The notes below the pieces were generated by a model. The model did not search any database, had not been told where the DNA came from, and saw nothing but the letters and a program-made list of their open reading frames with translations. A stretch of 64,000 nt of DNA from the NCBI GenBank assembly GCA_963851385.1, contig CAWKPE010000010.1, positions 248,001-312,000 of the forward strand, written 5' to 3'. This document shows, in pieces, positions 14,603-21,994 of the stretch (within the stretch, counting starts at the first letter, position 1; each line of letters begins with the position of its first letter). A program made the position numbers and the translations under genes. Origin of the DNA: CAWEFA01 sp963851385. Lineage in GTDB: Bacteria > Bacteroidota > Bacteroidia > Bacteroidales > DTGW01.

Positions 14603-16975
14603 GTGCACCTTTTTTTTAAAACATTTCCAAAAATAACTTTTTCATATATAATGTTTTTTTATTGCTCTTTTTCTTGGGGACAGAACATAATAATTGGGAA
14701 GGTATTTGGCAAAGTAATTGACAAACAATCACAAATATCTATGCCGGGTGTGAATGTTGTTGTGTATTCTCAGGGAAAGTCTAACGGTATTACTACTGAC
14801 AATGAAGGACAATTTAGTTTGGATAATATCCCCGTTGGTCGTTTTAATATTGAATTCAGTTTTATTGGATATGAAAAAATAGCTATTCAAAATGTTAATT
14901 TAACCTCAGCTAAAGCCGTCTTTTTAAACATTGAGATGCTTGAAAAAGTTGAGAAATTGGATGAGGTGTTCGTAAAAGCATATTCGAAAGATAAAACAAT
15001 AAATGAATTTGCAACAATAAGCACACGTACATTTTCTATTGAAGAAACCAATAAATATGCCGGAAGCTGGGGCGATCCTGCCCGCATGGCTTCAAATTAT
15101 GCAGGTGTACAAACAGCCGGAGACCAAAGAAATGACATAATAATACGTGGTAATTCACCAACTGGCCTTTTATGGCGTTTAGACGGCGTTGTAATTCCAA
15201 ATCCGAACCATTTTGGCACATTTGGCACCACAGGCGGGCCTATCAGTATTCTTAACAATAATCAACTTGCAAATTCCGACTTTTTTACAAGTGCATTTCC
15301 CGCCGAATATGGCAATGCCTTATCAGGTGTTTTTGATTTAAAAATGAGAAATGGGAATAACCAAAAACATGAGTTTATGGCACAATTGGGGTTCAATGGT
15401 TATGAACTGGGTGCAGAAGGCCCTATATCAAAAAAGATGGGAAGCTCATACATGATTAACTTTCGATATACTATGATGGATTTGATGCATGCCATGGGTT
15501 TATTTGATATTGGGGGCATCCCAAAATACTCTGATTTATCTTTTAAAGTATTTATGCCAACAGAAAAATTGGGAACTTTTTCTCTTTTTGGGATAGGCGG
15601 GAATAGCATCATTAACCTTTCAGGAGATAAAGGCAGTGGTTGGACATCCGACATGATTCCAAACACAAAAGTTTACTATGGTTCAAAAATGGGCGTAATA
15701 GGTTTGACAAATAAATATTTTCTTTCTGAAAAGGGGAGAATAGAATCTTCTGTTTCTACCAGCTATACAAATTCGTTTAATGATGTTGATTCTCTTAGGA
15801 CAAGCAATTATTTTAATTTTTATAATGACAATTATTCAGAAACCAGATATGCAGTCTCCTCAAAATATATACTTAAAATAAACCCTAAAAATATTGTTCA
15901 AGTAGGTTTAATTGCAGAATTGTATGATTTTAACTTTTTTGAAGAAATATTAGATTACAAAACCAGTAATTACATACAAAATTCGAATTCTAAGGGAAAA
16001 ACATGCCTTTACCAAGCTTTTGGCCAAATAAAGCACCGGTTTACCGATGCATTCTCGGTTAATATGGGTATTCACAGCCAATTATTTTCACTAAATAATA
16101 CCCAAATGCTTGAGCCAAGGTTTGGTATGAGTTATGCTTTAAGTCCCAAACAGAATTTAAGTTTTGGTTATGGTTTACATGGCCAGATACAACCCCAATT
16201 AATATATTTTACACAAACTTTGGTTGATACATTAAATAGAAAATATGTCCTTACTAATGAAAAATTAGGATTTTCGAAAAGTCGCCATTTCGTTTTGGGC
16301 TACGATTATTTAATTGCTCAAAACCTCAGGATAAAAATTGAAACTTATTATCAATACCTTTTTAATATTCCGGTTGAACAAAGTCCATCATATTATAGTA
16401 CGCTAAATTACGGGGCAGATTTTTACAATCCAACAAATGACAGTCTTGTAAATAAGGGAATAGGCAAGAACATAGGTGTAGAATTTACGATAGAGAAATT
16501 TCTAAGTAATAACTTCTATTATTTACTTACAACTTCAATATATGATTCAAGATATCAGGGAAGCGACAAAATTTGGCGAAATACCGCCTTTAATGGTAAT
16601 TACACTGTAAATTTTCTTGCAGGTTATGAGATGCCTATAAAAAATAATGTTATGTCTTTTAATTTTAAAGTTGTTTCGGCTGGTGGTAAAAGATATATAC
16701 CTATTGATCTAAATAAATCAATAGCAAAAGGAACAACAGTTTATGATTATAACAATGCTTATTCTAAAAAATTTGCTAATTACTTCATAATAGACCTTCA
16801 TGTTTCATACAGGCAGAATTTAAAAAAAGTTTCGCAGGAATGGTCAATTGATATTCAAAATTTAACTAACCATAATAACATATTGACCCAAAGATATAAT
16901 GCTGAAAATAAAAAGATTGAGGATATTTTACAAATGAAGTTTTTTCCAATAGGATCCTGGAAAATATATTTTTAA
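14603..16975 (+). CDS. TonB-dependent outer-membrane receptor
   Basis: A 790-residue receptor. After the signal peptide (ending near SWGQ, residue 27) comes a carboxypeptidase-regulatory-like domain (GKVIDKQSQISMPGVNVVVY to the FIGYEK strand, about 35-115). A plug domain follows (RNDIIIRGNSPTGLLWRLDG, AEYGNALSGVFDLKMRNGN), then a 22-strand-type beta-barrel ending in an aromatic residue (WKIYF). It imports a substrate across the outer membrane using TonB energy. GTG at 14603 is taken as the start because later ATGs would cut the signal peptide. It is first in a transcription unit with the SCP2, glycosyltransferase and LarC-like genes, behind two CRP-type sites. A lipid or sterol-like ligand is possible from context only. 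Confidence 0.85.
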   Translation: MHLFFKTFPKITFSYIMFFYCSFSWGQNIIIGKVFGKVIDKQSQISMPGVNVVVYSQGKSNGITTDNEGQFSLDNIPVGRFNIEFSFIGYEKIAIQNVNLTSAKAVFLNIEMLEKVEKLDEVFVKAYSKDKTINEFATISTRTFSIEETNKYAGSWGDPARMASNYAGVQTAGDQRNDIIIRGNSPTGLLWRLDGVVIPNPNHFGTFGTTGGPISILNNNQLANSDFFTSAFPAEYGNALSGVFDLKMRNGNNQKHEFMAQLGFNGYELGAEGPISKKMGSSYMINFRYTMMDLMHAMGLFDIGGIPKYSDLSFKVFMPTEKLGTFSLFGIGGNSIINLSGDKGSGWTSDMIPNTKVYYGSKMGVIGLTNKYFLSEKGRIESSVSTSYTNSFNDVDSLRTSNYFNFYNDNYSETRYAVSSKYILKINPKNIVQVGLIAELYDFNFFEEILDYKTSNYIQNSNSKGKTCLYQAFGQIKHRFTDAFSVNMGIHSQLFSLNNTQMLEPRFGMSYALSPKQNLSFGYGLHGQIQPQLIYFTQTLVDTLNRKYVLTNEKLGFSKSRHFVLGYDYLIAQNLRIKIETYYQYLFNIPVEQSPSYYSTLNYGADFYNPTNDSLVNKGIGKNIGVEFTIEKFLSNNFYYLLTTSIYDSRYQGSDKIWRNTAFNGNYTVNFLAGYEMPIKNNVMSFNFKVVSAGGKRYIPIDLNKSIAKGTTVYDYNNAYSKKFANYFIIDLHVSYRQNLKKVSQEWSIDIQNLTNHNNILTQRYNAENKKIEDILQMKFFPIGSWKIYF

Positions 16976-16992
16976 TTATAAAATTAACTGAT

Positions 16993-18060
16993 ATGGAATT
17001 GGAACTCTTTTATAACAAAGAGCTAACATATTATTTTTCCAAAATAATATGCGCTTTTAAACCAGAAGAATCCGATGGGATTAATGGTAAAATTTTGTAT
17101 GAAATTGAAGGTGAATTTTATGTTCTTGAAGTAAAAGACGGAAAATGTAATTATTGCAAAACCGAAACGGCAGTTGAAAATGATACTCATATAACTGTAA
17201 GTAAAAAAAAGTTTATTGAATATATGTTAGGATTATTATCTTTAAATAATTCATTTAAGGATAAGGATTTGAAAATAGAAGGTGATCTCGATGTGGCGGC
17301 ATCAATGGAATTTATTTTTGAACATCCGTTAAAAGCAGAAATTTGGTTCTATTTACTGGAAAATTCAATTATTATAGATGAAGTAAAAGGAGTTAACCAT
17401 ACTTTCTGTTTTGAGATTGAGAAGTGTAAAGAACAAGATTCAGATGGTTTTGAATTTATTATTGAAAACCCAATTGCATACAGGTATGCTTCAATTAATG
17501 AAAAAGGTTGTCAAATTACACCAACTTCTATTTCAAAACCAGATGTTACAATTTCGGTAAAAGAGGAAGATATTATTTCATTTTTAAACGGAGAATTTTC
17601 TTTCTATGATGCTTTTTTGAACGATAGAATAGAAATCGGTGGTATAAAAATATTAGCAACTGATTTTCCCCGCTTTTTTTATCCTGAAGTTTTTCCTAAT
17701 AAAACAATCAAAAATTTAACGGCCGAAAATGTATTTAAAGTAATGCACAAAATGGTCGACGAAATACCAAAGCACATGGTTGGCTGCATAATTTTGTTTA
17801 GCATCACGGGGACAAACAGAAAAAACTATTTTGTAAATATTCAAGCTGATACTATTAAAATAAATAAAGATAACCCGGATAATAGAATAAATACCAGAAT
17901 TGAGATGAGCGAAGATATTTTCTTAGAAATATGCAAAGACAAAATACATTTTGTCGATGCCTATTCCGAGGGAGAGATCTCGGTAAAAGGGAATAACAAG
18001 CTTGGAATGGATTTTAATAATGTTTTAAAAGCAAGATTTAATTATGGAATCGAAAATTAA
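16993..18060 (+). CDS. Protein with three SCP2-like domains
   Basis: A 355-residue soluble protein with no signal peptide. It reads as three consecutive sterol-carrier-protein-2-like domains (about 1-125, 130-245 and 245-355). Each has an amphipathic start, a beta-rich middle, a D/T-x-x-I-T/E-(V/M)-S strand and helix, and an ending like LKIEGDLDVAASMEFIF, IEIGGIKILATDF or ISVKGNNKLGMDF. SCP2 domains hold lipids or other hydrophobic molecules in a tunnel. A triple tandem is unusual. The same kind of domain is fused to the MFS transporter at 21995, whose copy has VVVEGDLDFAAFLI. The gene starts 17 bases after the TonB receptor and overlaps the glycosyltransferase gene by 17 bases. Confidence 0.65.
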   Translation: MELELFYNKELTYYFSKIICAFKPEESDGINGKILYEIEGEFYVLEVKDGKCNYCKTETAVENDTHITVSKKKFIEYMLGLLSLNNSFKDKDLKIEGDLDVAASMEFIFEHPLKAEIWFYLLENSIIIDEVKGVNHTFCFEIEKCKEQDSDGFEFIIENPIAYRYASINEKGCQITPTSISKPDVTISVKEEDIISFLNGEFSFYDAFLNDRIEIGGIKILATDFPRFFYPEVFPNKTIKNLTAENVFKVMHKMVDEIPKHMVGCIILFSITGTNRKNYFVNIQADTIKINKDNPDNRINTRIEMSEDIFLEICKDKIHFVDAYSEGEISVKGNNKLGMDFNNVLKARFNYGIEN

Positions 18061-19267
18061 CATACTTTTTTCATGCAGTACTGTAGGTCTTAGTCATATT
18101 AAAAGAAATCTTCTATTAATTGAAGAATTTCATAACAATCCAAACTATAGCATTGATATTTTACTGTCAAAAAATTTAAATGACCACGAATCTTTAAAAA
18201 AATATAATGTATTGCCGGAATCAATAGAATTAAAAAGTAACGGTCAAATCCATGATGAAGTACTTTCAAATGCTAAAACAGGAGATTGGGATCTCACGGA
18301 GTTTATCAGGTTAGATAGCAAATTTCATAAGCATGACTGTGAAATAACGAATAAAGTACTAAAAAGAAAGAAGTACCATTTTGTTATTGCCGATGAAGCT
18401 TTCTGGTTTCTTACCGGATTATCAATGGATTGGATAGAAAAGGATTTTACATTTATTTATTCCTCTGAATTTATAGGCATGATAAATATGAAACCTGATC
18501 CGAAAATAGATAATTATTACAGAATTAAAAATTTTGAGTTTTTGATGTCTACAAAAAAAATGGATCATTTCATTTATTATGGGAAAATACTTGACATTCC
18601 AGATATACCATTTGGGCGAAACCTTCCAAATCAGAGAGAATGGGCCATTAAAAATTGTATTTTTGCATCACCTGAGTTGCCTCAAAAAACAAAGTCAGAT
18701 AAAAATGATTTGCATTTAGAATTATCAGTTCCATCCGATAAAAAAGTATATTTACTTATTGCATACTCTTCATCCAATGAATTTAATAAAAAGTTATATT
18801 CACTTGCTTTGGAGTGTTTTTTACTTATTAACAAAACGTCAGTTAACAACCATTTTATTTTTTATACTTTTAATGAATTTGTTACCGGACTTCCTTCCAA
18901 TTTTCAACATGTAAAACCATCAAGCCATTTGTATAAATATATGCAGATAAGCGATTTTGTGATTTCACAGGCTGGCATATTGAAACTGTTAGAATTATTG
19001 GAGTTAAAGAAAAATTCAATAATAATTCCTCATGATTATCACTTTGAACAGGAATATTGGATGAAAAGAAGAATATTATATACAACGGGCATTGAGCATT
19101 GCTTATTACGTGAGCTCACTCCCGAATCACTTTATGAAACAATCGTTAAACTTGAAAAAGATGAAGTAAGTGATCCTTTTTATGAAATGGACAGGAATAA
19201 AGGGAATATTATCAAAGACATAATTTATTCTAAAAGTACAATTTACAATCCGATTAATATAGACTAA
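18044..19267 (+). CDS. GT-B-fold glycosyltransferase-like protein
   Basis: A 407-residue protein. It begins ILFSCSTVGLSHIKRN, the glycine/histidine loop typical of GT-B enzymes that work on lipids (MurG or UGT-like). It ends with a second Rossmann-like half holding SDFVISQAGILKLLELLELKKNSIIIP and HFEQEYWMKRRILYTTGIEHCL, close to the nucleotide-sugar-binding region of family 28-like enzymes. The exact family is uncertain. A lipid or small hydrophobic acceptor would fit its position inside an operon with SCP2 proteins. The start lies 17 bases inside the preceding gene, and the stop shares a base with the next start (TAATG), so translation is coupled. Confidence 0.65.
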   Translation: MESKINILFSCSTVGLSHIKRNLLLIEEFHNNPNYSIDILLSKNLNDHESLKKYNVLPESIELKSNGQIHDEVLSNAKTGDWDLTEFIRLDSKFHKHDCEITNKVLKRKKYHFVIADEAFWFLTGLSMDWIEKDFTFIYSSEFIGMINMKPDPKIDNYYRIKNFEFLMSTKKMDHFIYYGKILDIPDIPFGRNLPNQREWAIKNCIFASPELPQKTKSDKNDLHLELSVPSDKKVYLLIAYSSSNEFNKKLYSLALECFLLINKTSVNNHFIFYTFNEFVTGLPSNFQHVKPSSHLYKYMQISDFVISQAGILKLLELLELKKNSIIIPHDYHFEQEYWMKRRILYTTGIEHCLLRELTPESLYETIVKLEKDEVSDPFYEMDRNKGNIIKDIIYSKSTIYNPINID

Positions 19268-19755
19268 TGATTGATATTATCAATATCAGCAAAAATGTTT
19301 TAATATTTTCCTCGTTAGACAGGATAACAAGTGAAACTATACCACATCTATACGATGTTTTTATAAACAGTGGAGCAAAAAATATAAATATTATTCCATC
19401 TATTGGGAAAAAAGGGCGGCCAAATTATTTGATTTTTATAGATTTTCCAAACGAACGGTACCATGCCATCATTGAGGTGCTGGTTAAACATGCCAAGTCT
19501 ACTGGCTGGTATGTTTTAAGTAAAGAGCACCAACATGTTAAAATTAATGAAGGGGAATTTGAAGGTTCCTTTCAAATTGATGGACAAGAAAAAAAATACA
19601 GCGTAAAATATAAACTGATAAATTCTCATGAATTTATTGATGTTTTTCTTGAATATGAAGATTGTCACAGTTTGTTCATGAAATACCCTTTGCATTTTAA
19701 AACATTAGATAATTTGCAAAACCAAATAACCAATCTAATTAAATCAAAATTATAA
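19267..19755 (+). CDS. LarC C-terminal-domain-like protein
   Basis: A 162-residue protein whose core resembles the C-terminal part of LarC (DUF111), the CTP-dependent enzyme that inserts nickel into the pincer cofactor of lactate racemase. The matching pattern is S-x-D-x-x-x-x-E (SSLDRITSETIPHL, LarC E-T-N-I-D-D-M-x-x-E), then GAKNINIIPSIGKKGRPNYLIFI (LarC GALDVxxxPIxMKKGRPG), then a Y/H-A-I-I-E-V-L strand. The N-terminal LarC domain is absent, and no larA, larB or larE is visible. It is coupled by TAATG junctions on both sides. The likeness is judged by eye and could reflect only a shared ferredoxin-like fold. Confidence 0.55.
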   Translation: MIDIINISKNVLIFSSLDRITSETIPHLYDVFINSGAKNINIIPSIGKKGRPNYLIFIDFPNERYHAIIEVLVKHAKSTGWYVLSKEHQHVKINEGEFEGSFQIDGQEKKYSVKYKLINSHEFIDVFLEYEDCHSLFMKYPLHFKTLDNLQNQITNLIKSKL

Positions 19756-21539
19756 TGAAAGAAATTCTCGCTGCTATTAAAGGTGCAACCCACCAATTAT
19801 CAATAATGACCAATGATAGAATTGATGCAATGTCTGGGTCAAATGGCACTCTTAATATTGCAGTTTTGACACTTCTCGATGCTGTTACTGAAGAATTAAT
19901 AAATGGTAATGATTTATCCCTATCATTCAAAAACTCAAAAAACATTCAGTTAGAATATACCATAGAACGGTTGTTGAAATTAACCGATTATCTTGATGTT
20001 GACAGGGCAAATGCAAGCTTTATCATTGCTTTGGTGCTTTATATTTCAGGCACAGATCCACGGGCTGGAGTTCCAGCCGGCAACCGTAAATTAGGCGCTT
20101 TATGTAGAATTAAGGCGGGTGTTCCAAGGGGAAGTGCCGTGAACATTACTTCGCCAAAATTTGGAAATAAAATTACAGCTTTCCCAGGTGTAATGAAATT
20201 GTACGACTATTTACTAAAGGAAGGCTTAACTTCAATAAATGGCAGGGATATACCAATAGCTACAATTGGCACAATATACATGCACAGTATATTGGGTGAA
20301 GATATTGTACTGCCCGAAATAATTATAAAAGGGACAAAAATAGTACTTGACGCTTTACAGGAATCAATGAACAAAATGGCTATGATGATGTATGAAGGAA
20401 TGGCCGACAAAATATCCTGCGCAATTATGGCTGCTGCAATAATGCTCGAAACTGTGCACCCCGATGCAAATACTAAATACAAAGATGAATATATTCCTTC
20501 ATCACATTTGGTAGGTAAAATTGCCGTCGAACATCTTGGATTACCCGAAAAGCTTCATACTATAATTTCGAATGAGGAGTGGGACACTGGTGAAATCATT
20601 GGTGACCTTGGCTTAATACTGAAAGATAGCGGATGTATTTCAGTAATTGCCATGATGTGCCTTGCAGAATTATTTACTATGTTCCGCGAATGGTTGGTAT
20701 GGACAGCCGGGCCAACAGTAACGCCAATTGCAAGCCTTGGTGGTGAAGCCTGGGTTGCTATGCGTATACTTTCTCAAAACAAAGGGGACATTCATTCTAC
20801 TGCAGAAACATTTAAAGTATTTCGCGATCATTGGTTCGATCCTGAAATTGGGAAACTGGCTCTTTATTTAATCGTAAATAAAACAAAAGAAATAACAAAT
20901 GGTCCGGTAATTCAAACCCTTCAACTCATTACTGAACCTGCATTTATCTGGTCGGTTAGCAGGAAAGCATCAAAGTCTTTTCAACTTTTTACCGAAGGTA
21001 AAACAATGGCAGAAGTTGTAGGCTATTTTGAAAATGAAAGGAAAACAAGGGTAGAAAAATCTGTTGAAAAATTTTGCTCCGATTACTTTAAAAAAGAAAT
21101 TGAACTAAAGCTTTTAAAAGCAGAGCCCTTGGGAAGAATTGCAAAGAAGGGTGAAGGAATGGGCAAGTTTTGGTCCATTGATCCGGATGTTGACATAAAA
21201 GTTACAATTGAAGGGAAAGAGTACTTACTTGAAAAGCTTGGCCAAAAGTGGATTCCAGAATATGCTCAAAATATGATAACCGATGAAAACGAAAAAATTG
21301 CAGTTGTGTGTGCTGCATTTTTGGTACAGGACTTATCATATTCAGGGGTAGTAATATTTAACATTACAATACCTGTGTGCGTTGCTACAGCAATGGGATT
21401 AGGCGTTATTGAAAAGCTTGCAGGTACAGCATGCGATGCAGCCTATTTAACAGGAGGGATACCCGGCGCAAAGTTAAAAGCAGTAAAGGCAGCTAAAATG
21501 ACTGATTTTATTTATAAAAACCAACCTGATTATTTATAA
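19755..21539 (+). CDS. Unrecognised 594-residue protein
   Basis: I do not recognise this family. The protein is 594 residues, with no signal peptide, and looks mostly helical and soluble with a few hydrophobic stretches. Striking conserved-looking segments are TDPRAGVPAGNRKLGALCRIKAGVPRGSAV (residues about 98-127), IPIATIGTIYMHSILGEDIVLPE, MAAAIMLETVHPDANTKY, and the late GTACDAAYLTGGIPGAKLKAVKAAK. The glycine/proline-rich loops and the order of motifs suggest an enzyme. It is coupled to the LarC-like gene by TAATG. Its constant partner position suggests the two act on the same substrate or cofactor. A nickel- or nucleotide-dependent enzyme is a guess. Confidence 0.6.
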   Translation: MKEILAAIKGATHQLSIMTNDRIDAMSGSNGTLNIAVLTLLDAVTEELINGNDLSLSFKNSKNIQLEYTIERLLKLTDYLDVDRANASFIIALVLYISGTDPRAGVPAGNRKLGALCRIKAGVPRGSAVNITSPKFGNKITAFPGVMKLYDYLLKEGLTSINGRDIPIATIGTIYMHSILGEDIVLPEIIIKGTKIVLDALQESMNKMAMMMYEGMADKISCAIMAAAIMLETVHPDANTKYKDEYIPSSHLVGKIAVEHLGLPEKLHTIISNEEWDTGEIIGDLGLILKDSGCISVIAMMCLAELFTMFREWLVWTAGPTVTPIASLGGEAWVAMRILSQNKGDIHSTAETFKVFRDHWFDPEIGKLALYLIVNKTKEITNGPVIQTLQLITEPAFIWSVSRKASKSFQLFTEGKTMAEVVGYFENERKTRVEKSVEKFCSDYFKKEIELKLLKAEPLGRIAKKGEGMGKFWSIDPDVDIKVTIEGKEYLLEKLGQKWIPEYAQNMITDENEKIAVVCAAFLVQDLSYSGVVIFNITIPVCVATAMGLGVIEKLAGTACDAAYLTGGIPGAKLKAVKAAKMTDFIYKNQPDYL

Positions 21540-21546
21540 ATTTAAA

Positions 21547-21759
21547 ATGAAGAATAACACATTTTTTTCTGGCTGCGACAATGATTCGGAATATGGCAAA
21601 TCACCCGCTCCAGATATAAATATTGCAATTAGTTCAGGCAATTCTGAAACTGTTTGGAATGAGTTATACTGCAGTTTTACCGCCCAATTAAAAGGTGTCA
21701 GTTTACTAATAATACGAAAAACTTACTTTGAGGCAAAGAGTTATTATGGCTTAACATAG
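21547..21759 (+). pseudogene. Truncated DsrE-like gene
   Basis: A 70-codon open frame whose first 50 residues match the N-terminal part of the DsrE-like protein at 32262: FFSGCDND...PDINIAISSGNSETVWNEL against IFSGCEGA...PDLGILISSSDAETVWNAL. It lacks the signal peptide and, after KGVSLLI, runs into unrelated sequence and stops, so the C-terminal two thirds are missing. It follows the 594-residue gene by seven bases and is followed directly by the second copy of the duplicated promoter, which is probably where the gene was cut. It may still be translated but is unlikely to fold as DsrE. Confidence 0.6.
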
Positions 21760-21803
21760 CTTGTGTTTTTAGTTATAATGTGCAGATTAAGAAAAACATA
21801 AAA

Positions 21804-21841
21804 AGTGAACTATCTCACACATAATTGTGCCTATACTCACA
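21804..21841. promoter_or_regulatory. Two tandem CRP-type sites, copy 2
   Basis: Site A, AGTGA-ACTATC-TCACA (21804-21819), and site B, TGTGC-CTATAC-TCACA (21826-21841), again start exactly 22 bases apart. Site A has lost its first T but keeps the right half perfectly. Confidence 0.65.
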
Positions 21842-21873
21842 TAAATATATGTAAAACATAGCTATAATAAAGA

Positions 21874-21881
21874 TATTTTTG
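21874..21881 (+). promoter_or_regulatory. -7 promoter element TATTTTTG of MFS-SCP2 gene
   Basis: Exact TAnnTTTG, 70 bases after the start of site A, against 71 in copy 1. About 114 bases separate it from the MFS start codon. Confidence 0.6.
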
Positions 21882-21994
21882 AAACAATTCATTAATTGAA
21901 CTGATAAAAATATAAGATATAATAAAAGGAACAAAATTGAGGACCAATCCTATATTTTTAAAGTAACCAATATTATTGAAAAGAGAATATATAT

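Larger units (their letters stand above)
21775..21940 (+). repeat. Duplicated promoter region, copy 2
   Basis: Homologous to 14413-14570. The same blocks appear in the same order: two CRP-type sites, a -7 box, and a roughly 50-base tail. It starts right after the truncated dsrE frame, consistent with a duplication that joined a copy of the regulatory region to the MFS gene. Confidence 0.75.

Noticed and set aside
19267..19755. Complete nickel-pincer (lactate racemase) maturation pathway
   Set aside because: Only the C-terminal LarC-like part is seen; LarA, LarB, LarE and the LarC N-terminal domain are absent from the window.
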